Assembly (NCBI GenBank): GCA_900540005.1
Contig: UQEM01000159.1
Location: forward strand, 1-5,289
Length of the DNA stretch: 5,289 nucleotides
From: an uncultured Ruminococcus sp.
GTDB lineage: Bacteria > Bacillota > Clostridia > Oscillospirales > Ruminococcaceae
Direction: 5' to 3'
In this document: one piece after another, positions 1-5,216 of the stretch
Numbering within the stretch: the stretch's first letter is position 1
How the letters are laid out: every line of letters starts with the position of its first letter
Position numbers and translations under genes: made by a program
Notes under the pieces: model-generated
What the model was told of the DNA's origin: nothing
Databases searched by the model: none
The model's input: only the letters and a program-made list of their open reading frames with translations

Positions 1-51
1 AGATCTACACAAGGCTATTCGTCGGCAGCGTCAGATGTGTATAAGAGACAG
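1..51 (+). other. Illumina Nextera (Tn5) adapter contamination
   Basis: These bases are library adapter, not genome. Positions 1-10 match the end of the P5 flow-cell sequence (AGATCTACAC). Positions 11-18 (AAGGCTAT) sit where the i5 index belongs; from memory this matches Nextera XT index S520. Positions 19-32 are the read-1 primer part TCGTCGGCAGCGTC, and 33-51 are the Tn5 mosaic end AGATGTGTATAAGAGACAG. Genomic sequence begins at 52. The adapter supplies a false C-terminus and stop codon to the minus-strand gene that runs into it. Its presence at base 1 suggests that this is an untrimmed contig end. Confidence 0.99.
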
Positions 52-1277
52 AAATCATAGCGGAACTGCTTCACTATTATCATGATGAAGATTACAGCAA
101 GGAGGAGCATGAACCATGTTGTGTAAAATCTGAGCTGAGTAAGGCCATAGACCGAGATGTACATCACCATTTTACTTATTGCTGTTGCAATGAGAATGAG
201 CGTGAAAATGCTTAACATAACGTTATAGAATTTAAGGGCGGCGGATTTGTTTCTGCCGCTTTTTTTCGAGTGCAGGCTCATCACGGTAATGACCATGAGG
301 TTGATGAGCGAGACGGCGAAAAGCTCGAAGAATCCCTGCCTTGCATAATCGGCGTAACTGTAGCCCTCGGGGAGCGAATTTGCGAATGCCGAGAGAAAAT
401 AACTTGCCTGAGAGATGAAGAACATCACATACAGAATGCATATGGGAGTAACTGCCGTGTAGACAATGAGATTGCTGATAACACGGGCGGAGTCGAGTTT
501 ATTTGCGCATTGCTCGTCATCGAGTACCGAAATATCCTTTCGGAAACTGTTTGCGTATATCATGCCGAAAATGTACAGCGAACAGGGAATTGTCAGCATA
601 AGCTCGGCGGCGATGAGCGAAAGTTTATAGGAGAAGATCCTGTTGGTGATCCCTGAAAGCATTCTTGCAAGCCCGTCATCAGCGGACATGAGGAGCGCTC
701 CGACAACAGCAGTAAGCGGAACGGTGAGGAGAAGTCCGATAAAAATCGGCAGGATGATTCTGCTGACCTTGGACTTTTTGAGCGAGTCCGCAGCGATCGC
801 GCTCTGAGCGCCGAATTTCGAGAAAGGGTAGGCGAATACAGCCTTTATCATGGCAAACGGCAGAAAACGCTCGATATCGCGCTTTTCGGCGGCAACGGAG
901 TAGATGTAATAGGCTGATGCCGCGCAGAGAAATACAGTGTTAAGTCCCTTGATAAAGCTGTTTGCGGTGATCGAAAAGACAAAGCTGAAAATGTACAGAA
1001 TTACGGCAATGGCTATATTCAGCCGTGAAAATTTAAATCCTTTTTTCCTGAGATAGACCGTTGCGGCAGTAATGAGGGCGATGAAAACTCCCGTTGTGAA
1101 AAATCCCGTAATGTTAAAGATAATGTATTTCACGAACAGGAACGATAAGACCGCGACTGCGGCAGAGAGCAGAATTTCACGTCTGCTGTATTGCGGAACT
1201 TCTTTCTTCGGGGTATCAAAGGTACCGCCCGAAATATCCTCGGTATTATAAATGTTCGGAACAGGTGCATCATTCAT
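52..1277 (-). CDS. DUF4173/DUF4153-type multi-pass membrane protein, 3' end missing
   Basis: Function unknown; this is an integral cytoplasmic-membrane protein. About 408 genuine residues are present. A polar N-terminus (1-33) is followed by many hydrophobic segments, roughly 35-54, 57-75, 87-105, 112-128, 173-196, 219-241, 265-289, 313-333, 351-375 and 385-402. The motifs YARQGFFELF (311-320) and YGLTQLRFYTTWF (377-389) are the kind I associate with DUF4173/DUF4153 proteins; the exact Pfam family is from memory. The start at 1277 is supported by AAAGGAGG at 1285-1292, 7 bases upstream. An open frame continues to a TAG at 15-17, but residues 410-420 (CLLYTSDAADE) and that stop are encoded by adapter, so the true C-terminus is lost. 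It is the third gene of an operon, 50 bases after the HTH gene with no terminator between. It may be the effector or sensor of the HTH/DUF2975 unit, which is inference. Confidence 0.85.
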
Positions 1278-1284
1278 GATAAAG

Positions 1285-1312
1285 CCTCCTTTGCGGAGAA
1301 GTTTGCCTCCGC
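1285..1312 (-). promoter_or_regulatory. ribosome-site leader with two alternative hairpins
   Basis: On the minus strand the leader of the DUF4173-type gene can form GCGGAG (1312-1307) paired with CTCCGC (1298-1293), with an 8-base loop, leaving AAAGGAGG (1292-1285) free. Alternatively TCTCC (1299-1295) can pair with GGAGG (1289-1285) across the loop GCAAA, which would hide the ribosome site. The two pairings share bases and exclude each other. The pairing is visible in the sequence; a regulatory role is only inferred, and the stems are short. Confidence 0.3.
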
Positions 1313-1327
1313 TGTTTCTTGCGAATT

Positions 1328-1534
1328 TTACTCTTTTCTGAATTCAAGAATATCACCCGGCTGACAGTCGAGTTCGTCGCATATCTTCTCCAGTGTCGAA
1401 AACCTCACGGCTTTGGCTTTTCCGGTTTTGAGAATGGAGAGATTTGCAGTTGTGATACCTATTTTTTCGGCAAGGTCAAGCGAAGATATCTTCCTCTTTG
1501 CCATCATGACATCGAGATTAACAATGATCGGCAT
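1328..1534 (-). CDS. XRE-family small HTH transcriptional regulator (YozG-like)
   Basis: A 68-residue cytoplasmic DNA-binding protein consisting of little more than a Cro/C1-type helix-turn-helix. The expected pattern is visible: a first helix through NLDVMMAKRK (6-15), helix 2 around SLDLAEKIG (18-26), a turn at ITTA (27-30), recognition helix NLSILKTGKA (31-40), then FSTLEKICDELDCQPGDILEF (45-65, described in part). The last stretch is the usual ending of short YozG-like XRE regulators. The start at 1534 is set by AGGAGGT at 1541-1547 with 6 bases of spacing. That ribosome site overlaps the TGA stop (1547-1549) of the upstream DUF2975 gene, so translational coupling is likely. Small regulators of this type are regularly paired with DUF2975 proteins in Firmicutes. 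Autoregulation of the operon promoter is plausible but not shown. No symbol is assigned because the pair is uncharacterised here. Confidence 0.93.
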   Translation of the reverse strand: MPIIVNLDVMMAKRKISSLDLAEKIGITTANLSILKTGKAKAVRFSTLEKICDELDCQPGDILEFRKE

Positions 1535-1546
1535 ACAAGCACCTCC

Positions 1547-2008
1547 TCATATCGTAAAGTCGTTTTCCGACTTTATCTCTACAGCCTTTTCAAAAACGTT
1601 CTTCAGAACCCTCATGATAAGACCGAACATGATAACAAGTATTGCCGCAAAGAGAAAAATGATTCGCCACAGGCTGAAAATAAACAGCACCACGCCCATT
1701 ATCATGCATATCCACGATATCCTGCGCAGGCAGGAAGTGTTTTCGGGGATAAATACCTGATCGTTGTTGATGTTGCTGAGCAGCTTGTGGAGAGACCACA
1801 GCGCTCCGAAAGCAAGAGCCTCGCAGAGGTAAAGCGTTATGCACATTGGTATAACTATGTCGCATTTGCCGAAAACTCCGCCGCTGACGGAAATATCAGC
1901 GTACCATTTTGAAATTGCGGGCATAAAGAAAGTCATTATCAGCAGCAGGAACGCTGCTGCGATGGTGAGCATTCTTGAAAGGAAAAGAGATTTAGTTTTA
2001 GTCCACAT
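1547..2008 (-). CDS. DUF2975 domain-containing membrane protein
   Basis: A 153-residue membrane protein of unknown biochemical function. Four hydrophobic segments are visible, about 13-32, 52-73, 97-112 and 114-134. Family hallmarks are the stretch NINNDQVFIPENTSCLRRIS (79-98) between membrane segments 2 and 3, and the C-terminal ending VFEKAVEIKSENDFTI (138-153). Both are typical of DUF2975 proteins, and the length fits the family. The start at 2008 is supported by AAGGAG at 2018-2023 with 9 bases of spacing. It is the first gene of the minus-strand operon, directly behind a consensus promoter, and its stop lies 12 bases before the start of the HTH gene. By association with the regulator, it may be a membrane sensor or tether that controls the HTH protein. 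This is inferred from the conserved pairing, not visible in the sequence. Confidence 0.92.
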   Translation of the reverse strand: MWTKTKSLFLSRMLTIAAAFLLLIMTFFMPAISKWYADISVSGGVFGKCDIVIPMCITLYLCEALAFGALWSLHKLLSNINNDQVFIPENTSCLRRISWICMIMGVVLFIFSLWRIIFLFAAILVIMFGLIMRVLKNVFEKAVEIKSENDFTI

Positions 2009-2039
2009 AAAGTCGCGCTCCTTTTTATGTTATGGCAGT

Positions 2040-2068
2040 ATTATATCACATTAAATATCATTTGTCAA
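2040..2068 (-). promoter_or_regulatory. sigma-A promoter of the DUF2975-HTH-DUF4173 operon
   Basis: On the minus strand TTGACA (2068-2063) is followed by exactly 17 bases and TATAAT (2045-2040). Both hexamers match the consensus fully. The predicted transcription start is near 2033, giving a 5' leader of about 25 bases before the DUF2975 start codon. An A/T-rich stretch directly upstream (2071-2100) could act as an UP element. Confidence 0.9.
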
Positions 2069-2070
2069 TA

Positions 2071-2100
2071 GAAAATTATTGTTTTTCAATAATTATTTTC
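2071..2100. repeat. AT-rich inverted repeat upstream of the operon promoter
   Basis: ATTATTG (2075-2081) and CAATAAT (2087-2093) are perfect inverted arms around a TTTTT loop. The outer GAAA (2071-2074) and TTTC (2097-2100) extend the symmetry past a 3-base offset. It ends two bases before the -35 hexamer of the DUF2975 promoter. It could be a binding site for the operon's HTH protein, an UP element, or chance symmetry in AT-rich DNA. Confidence 0.4.
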
Positions 2101-2137
2101 TGTTTTGCAAGTATAAAGAGTATCGTTGACTAATAAT

Positions 2138-2232
2138 GGGATTCTAAAGGGTTGTTAACCCTTTAGCGGATCCCAAAGGCAGAGCCTTTGGTGGGGTGTG
2201 GGGCAAAGCCCTGCAAGTGAGGGCGTTCCCTT
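2138..2232. repeat. cluster of four short hairpins, probable dispersed intergenic repeat
   Basis: Four stem-loops follow one another within about 95 bases. First, CTAAAGGGTT (2144-2153) pairs with AACCCTTTAG (2157-2166) around GTT, with an outer GGGAT/ATCCC (2138-2142/2170-2174). Second, CCAAAGGC (2173-2180) pairs with GCCTTTGG (2184-2191) around AGA. Third, GGGC (2201-2204) pairs with GCCC (2208-2211) around AAA. Fourth, AGGG (2220-2223) pairs with CCCT (2228-2231) around CGTT. The stretch is G-rich and unlike the AT-rich DNA on either side, and it has no reading frame of note. Similar hairpin-rich intergenic elements are common in ruminococcal genomes; that identity is from memory and only one copy is in this window. 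Confidence 0.6.
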
Positions 2233-2250
2233 ATTAAACGTACATTTTAC

Positions 2251-2286
2251 AACAAAAAGAAAGACCGCAGATATCTGCGGTCTTTT
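2251..2286 (-). terminator. rho-independent terminator of the GH5 gene
   Basis: A perfect 26-base palindrome (2260-2285, half-site AAAGACCGCAGAT) lies 12 bases beyond the stop of the cellulase gene. On the minus strand it is followed by a T-rich run (TTTCTTTTTG including the last stem bases), as in an intrinsic terminator. The plus strand also has a TTTT after the stem, so weak bidirectional function is possible, but no gene ends there on that strand. Confidence 0.9.
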
Positions 2287-2297
2287 GTACTATGATA

Positions 2298-4112
2298 TCA
2301 CTTGATACCGTCAAGTGTAAATGTAATGCTGAATGAATCTGTAGGCATTGTGTACTCGATAGCGGGAGCGTCTGTGTTGTAGATGTTCACCAGTTCGATG
2401 TAGAGATTGCCCTGAGCGTCCTCGGAAACAACAGGATTGCTTATGTCCATGTCCTCGCCGTCAAGACCAAGCTTAACGTCCTTTACCTTGATAGCGGTGG
2501 AATAGGGAACGTCCGTATCAACGAAAAGCATATTGAGTCCGTCACTGTCAGAGGAGAAGTCGTAACCCGAAACGCTTACTGTGTATGTTCCGTTGCCTGT
2601 TATCTCAGCGTCAGTGAACTTAGCGCCTGTGTCGATTATCTCGTCCTCGCCGTCACCGTCCGAATCCTCGCCCCACTTGATGAGGGTCTGGAAGTATTCG
2701 CTGTCCTTGCCGTAGTTTGAATCGCTCCAAGCGTTGCGGAATGTGTATACCTTTGTCTGGATACCGATATACGCGTTGCCGCCCTCAGAATTGCTTGCCG
2801 ATGAAGCACTTGCCGAGGTATAGCGGCTGATGTCGATGTTTCTGGCAGTCTGCGGATCCTTATTCTTTACCGCGTCAACGATAGCCGTGATAAGCTCGGG
2901 CTGAGTCTGCTCGCAGGTGGTTCTGTTAAAGAGACCGAAGCCGTACTTGCCGTTGTAGCCGTTATCCCAGTAAACGGGAGTAATGCCGTAGCTTGCCGCA
3001 GTACCTGCGAAGAATCCGTCATAGTAAGCGCGGTTTTCAGCGATCTGATTGGGGATCCCCGGATTTGCAAGAGTCTTGTCGATACAGCCGAATTCGCCGA
3101 TTATAACGGGATAACCCTTGTCAACGAAAGTGGTCTTGAGTTTCTCCATCTGGCTCTCGATGTGATCCTCGTTGCCCCAGCTTGCCTTGCTGCGGCTGTC
3201 AGCGCCGTTTACTTCGATTATCTCATCGCCCTTTTCGCCCCAGAGGAAAGTCTTGTCGTTTTCCGTACCGCAGTAGTCCCAAGGATCATAGCAGTGTACC
3301 GAGACTATCACTCTGCCCTCATCGGTGGACTTGTTTTCGTCTGTGGGAAGCTCAAAGCCGTAATCGCCGGCAGTGTAAGTTATATCCGTGTTCCAGCCGG
3401 GAACCATTACCCAGCGGTGGGTGTTTTTCGATCCTGTCGCACGCACCGTATCAATAAAGATCTGATTGTAGTCATTGATGTTGGAGTAGTAGTCGGGGTT
3501 GGGGTCAGAGCCGTAAGTTCCGTCGAATTCCTCGTTCATGCTCTCGAAGATGAGGTGCTCGTCATAGTCTGCGAACTTTTCTGCGATCTGCTTCCAGAGA
3601 GCCGCGTACTTTTCCTTGATGTAGTCCTGATCCTCGCCGTTGCAGAGGAACCAGCCTCCGTCGATCGTGTTGTAGCCGTCACCGTGAACGTTGATTATCA
3701 CGAACAGGCCGTTCTTGTAGCAGTAGTCAACGACTTCCTGAACGCGGTCAAGCCACGCCTCGTCAACCTTGTAGCCGTTCTCGTCATCAATAAAGCTGAG
3801 ATACGAAACAGGAATGCGGACTGTCTTGAAGCCTGCTGCGGCTACAGCGTCTATCATTTCCTGTGAAGCCACGGGATTTCCCCAAGCTGTCTCCGAGGGG
3901 ATCTTGTTTGAGTTTGCCTCAAGGGTATTTCCGTAGTTCCAACCGGCACCGAGCTGTTCAGCAAGGTCGTCGATCGAAACGGTAAAGTTGGAGTCCTTCA
4001 CGTCCGACTCCTTTCCCGAACTGTCCTTGTTCTTGTCTCCGCAGCCTACAGCCATGCCGGCAGTCATTGCAGCAGCGCAGGCAAGAGAGAGTAATTTCTT
4101 GCTTAAATTCAT
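2298..4112 (-). CDS. GH5 family endoglucanase (cellulase), predicted secreted lipoprotein
   Basis: A 604-residue secreted glycoside hydrolase, most likely cleaving beta-1,4-glucans such as cellulose, mixed-linkage glucan or xyloglucan by the retaining mechanism. A signal peptide (Lys5-Lys6, hydrophobic 7-22) ends in the lipobox-like AVGC with Cys24, so the enzyme is probably anchored on the outer face of the membrane. The -3 Ala is less usual than Leu. The catalytic domain spans about 45-415: GWNYGNT (57-63), TAWGNP (75-80), Arg99 in VRIP, His143, acid/base Glu194 in ESMNEEF, His273/Tyr275, nucleophile Glu340 in IIGEFG, and Trp382 in YWDNG. The pattern suggests subfamily 4 or a close relative. 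A Ser/Ala-rich linker (432-442) leads to a C-terminal beta-rich module (about 446-604) that I cannot assign; it may bind carbohydrate. The start is fixed by AGGAGG (4123-4128) 10 bases upstream. The gene is monocistronic, with its own promoter and terminator. Confidence 0.95.
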   Translation of the reverse strand: MNLSKKLLSLACAAAMTAGMAVGCGDKNKDSSGKESDVKDSNFTVSIDDLAEQLGAGWNYGNTLEANSNKIPSETAWGNPVASQEMIDAVAAAGFKTVRIPVSYLSFIDDENGYKVDEAWLDRVQEVVDYCYKNGLFVIINVHGDGYNTIDGGWFLCNGEDQDYIKEKYAALWKQIAEKFADYDEHLIFESMNEEFDGTYGSDPNPDYYSNINDYNQIFIDTVRATGSKNTHRWVMVPGWNTDITYTAGDYGFELPTDENKSTDEGRVIVSVHCYDPWDYCGTENDKTFLWGEKGDEIIEVNGADSRSKASWGNEDHIESQMEKLKTTFVDKGYPVIIGEFGCIDKTLANPGIPNQIAENRAYYDGFFAGTAASYGITPVYWDNGYNGKYGFGLFNRTTCEQTQPELITAIVDAVKNKDPQTARNIDISRYTSASASSASNSEGGNAYIGIQTKVYTFRNAWSDSNYGKDSEYFQTLIKWGEDSDGDGEDEIIDTGAKFTDAEITGNGTYTVSVSGYDFSSDSDGLNMLFVDTDVPYSTAIKVKDVKLGLDGEDMDISNPVVSEDAQGNLYIELVNIYNTDAPAIEYTMPTDSFSITFTLDGIK

Positions 4113-4139
4113 ATTCTACATTCCTCCTGTAATATTTTC

Positions 4140-4165
4140 GCGGTCTTGTGTAGAGGGAGAGCCGC
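4140..4165 (-). promoter_or_regulatory. possible 5' leader hairpin of the GH5 mRNA
   Basis: In the predicted minus-strand leader, GCGG plus TCT pairs with AGA plus CCGC: seven base pairs with one bulged C and a loop of about 11 bases. It lies between the predicted transcription start (near 4171) and the ribosome site (4123-4128), leaving the latter unpaired. It could stabilise the message; no known riboswitch is recognised. Confidence 0.25.
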
Positions 4166-4177
4166 ATATACAACAAA

Positions 4178-4206
4178 ATTATACCATATTTCTTTATGAA
4201 AATCAA
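4178..4206 (-). promoter_or_regulatory. sigma-A promoter of the GH5 gene
   Basis: On the minus strand TTGATT (4206-4201) is followed by 17 bases and a perfect TATAAT (4183-4178). The start of transcription would fall near 4171, giving a leader of about 59 bases before the ATG at 4112. The -35 has two mismatches to TTGACA, leaving room for regulation by an activator or a repressor at nearby symmetric sites. Confidence 0.82.
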
Positions 4207-4217
4207 CACTTTTTTGC

Positions 4218-4231
4218 ACAGATATTTCTGT
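4218..4231. promoter_or_regulatory. candidate operator palindrome between divergent promoters
   Basis: ACAGA (4218-4222) and TCTGT (4227-4231) form a perfect inverted repeat with a 4-base centre. It lies 11 bases upstream of the GH5 -35 hexamer and about 33 bases upstream of the -35 of the opposite promoter. Its position fits a regulator site for the cellulase gene, but symmetry this short can arise by chance and I recognise no known operator. Confidence 0.3.
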
Positions 4232-4264
4232 AGTGTCTGATACCTTTATCATTTTCGTTTTTTG

Positions 4265-4293
4265 TTGACAAAGTGTGTATGAGGTGGTATAAT
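4265..4293 (+). promoter_or_regulatory. consensus sigma-A promoter of the zinc-ribbon/DUF805 gene
   Basis: TTGACA (4265-4270), a 17-base spacer and TATAAT (4288-4293) match the housekeeping consensus fully. Transcription should begin near 4300, leaving a 5' leader of about 50 bases with the ribosome site AGGAGGA at 4334-4340. It points away from the GH5 promoter, so 4113-4349 is a divergent promoter region. Confidence 0.92.
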
Positions 4294-4349
4294 AAAAGTG
4301 TTATACTGCACATAAACAAGTGTAGGGAGATTTAGGAGGAAATACTACT

Positions 4350-5165
4350 ATGGTATGCAGATTTTGTAATCACAATTCAGCTTACGGCAGCAAGTTCTGC
4401 GAAAACTGCGGAGCTGCATTCACAGATGCTGAGCTTTCGGCGGAATTAAATTCTCAGACACAGGGTATGATAGATGTCAGTGCACCCACACCGCAGAATT
4501 ACGGCAGCACACAGCAGGACAACGGCGGATATACCGGCGGTACATCAAATCAGACGGGCTATAATCAGAATGCCTATGGTCAGCAGAACGGCTACAACCA
4601 GAACGCCTACGGTCAGCAGAACGGTTACAACCAGAATGCCTACGGTCAGCAGAACGGCTACAACCAGAATGCCTACGGTCAGCAGAACGGTTACAACCAG
4701 AACGCTTACGGCCAGCAGAACGGCTATAATCAGTACGGCGGATACGGCAATGTCAACGCTATGTATAACACAGGTGACGGAAGCCCGAAATACGTTGGTT
4801 TCGGCGAGGCAATATCGCTTTATTTCCGAAACTTTATCAATTTCAACGGACGTTCAACACGTTCGGAATACTGGTTTGCAATGCTTTTCCTTTTCGTAGT
4901 ATCCCTGTGCGCGAATGTCATCGACTCTTTACTGCTCGGCGATGCCGGTATTCTTCCGGCGCTTATCAATATTGCATTTTTCCTTCCTTCACTTGGACTT
5001 AATATAAGAAGGCTTCACGACAGCGGCAAATCCGCTTGGTATCTGCTGCTTGGAATAATTCCGTTTGCAGGCTGGATAATCATGTTGGTGTTCTATTGTC
5101 AGCCGAGTGTCGGACAGAATAAGTGGGGAGCTGCTGCAAACCCGACTAACAGCAGCAATATGTAA
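4350..5165 (+). CDS. zinc-ribbon, Gln/Asn/Tyr-repeat, DUF805 membrane protein
   Basis: A 271-residue membrane protein of unknown function with three parts. The N-terminus is a short zinc ribbon with Cys3, Cys6, Cys17 and Cys20 (CRFC and CENC pairs). Residues 31-145 are a polar low-complexity region rich in Gly, Asn, Gln and Tyr, including five identical 11-residue repeats at 70-124. Residues about 148-260 are a DUF805 domain, shown by FINFNGRSTRSEYWF (162-176) and RRLHDSGKSAWYLLL (220-234), with membrane segments near 176-196, 199-217 and 229-248. The start at 4350 has AGGAGGA at 4334-4340, 9 bases away. It is a single gene with its own consensus promoter and terminator. DUF805 proteins (E. 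coli YhaH is one) have no firmly established role. The ribbon and repeat region are hydrophilic and probably cytoplasmic, perhaps mediating assembly or binding; that is inference. Confidence 0.93.
   Translation: MVCRFCNHNSAYGSKFCENCGAAFTDAELSAELNSQTQGMIDVSAPTPQNYGSTQQDNGGYTGGTSNQTGYNQNAYGQQNGYNQNAYGQQNGYNQNAYGQQNGYNQNAYGQQNGYNQNAYGQQNGYNQYGGYGNVNAMYNTGDGSPKYVGFGEAISLYFRNFINFNGRSTRSEYWFAMLFLFVVSLCANVIDSLLLGDAGILPALINIAFFLPSLGLNIRRLHDSGKSAWYLLLGIIPFAGWIIMLVFYCQPSVGQNKWGAAANPTNSSNM
4557..4733 (+). repeat. 33-bp in-frame tandem repeat, 5 full copies plus a partial
   Basis: Five contiguous 33-base units start at 4557, 4590, 4623, 4656 and 4689. Each encodes GYNQNAYGQQN, and a 12-base partial (4722-4733, GYNQ) follows. 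The units differ only at third codon positions (for example ggc/ggt, tat/tac, aat/aac, gcc/gct), so the peptide is identical in all five. The array lies inside the low-complexity segment of the DUF805 gene. Copy number could vary between strains or be collapsed by short-read assembly. Confidence 0.97.
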
Positions 5166-5180
5166 AAATCAGATGTAAAT

Positions 5181-5216
5181 AAAGCCTGAGAGTTTTTCTC
5201 AGGCTTTTAGTTTTTT
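5181..5216 (+). terminator. rho-independent terminator of the DUF805 gene
   Basis: AAAGCCTGAGA (5181-5191) and TCTCAGGCTTT (5197-5207) form a perfect 11-bp stem with the 5-base loop GTTTT. A T-rich tail runs to 5216, including six consecutive T. It starts 15 bases after the stop codon. The A-run before the stem would give a shorter U-tract on the other strand, so it might also stop converging transcripts. Confidence 0.94.

Noticed and set aside
270..656. 128-residue plus-strand frame inside the DUF4173-type gene
   Set aside because: It is antisense to a clear multi-pass membrane protein; the charged composition is a shadow of the hydrophobic codons.
1319..1912. 197-residue plus-strand frame across the HTH and DUF2975 genes
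   Set aside because: It is antisense to two well-supported genes with their own ribosome sites and family motifs, and its translation is His/Arg/Lys-rich with no domain.
2475..2535. Dockerin module at the cellulase C-terminus
   Set aside because: Only one EF-hand-like loop occurs in the module (near residue 483) and it is not duplicated. No second DxDxDG segment lies in the last 100 residues, so cellulosome attachment is not supported.
3162..3866. 234-residue plus-strand reading frame inside the cellulase gene
   Set aside because: It is fully antisense to the GH5 catalytic domain, has no matching ribosome site or recognisable domain, and its Val/Ala-rich composition is what the complement of Asp/Tyr/Asn-rich codons gives.
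4195..4212. Catabolite-repression (cre) operator near the GH5 promoter
   Set aside because: TGAAAATCAACA lacks the central CG and the symmetric half expected of the cre consensus.
4301..4349. Riboswitch in the DUF805 leader
   Set aside because: The leader is only about 50 bases, with no stable stem or known aptamer signature.
4557..4733. CRISPR-like array
   Set aside because: The 33-base units are contiguous with no spacers and keep an open coding frame throughout, so they are a protein tandem repeat.
4474..4899. 141-residue alternative-frame product (Thr/Arg/Ser repeats) across the tandem repeat
   Set aside because: The periodic TVSRTATTR text is the shifted-frame reading of the 33-base units. 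The frame has no ribosome site, whereas the DUF805 frame has ribosome site, zinc ribbon and membrane domain.
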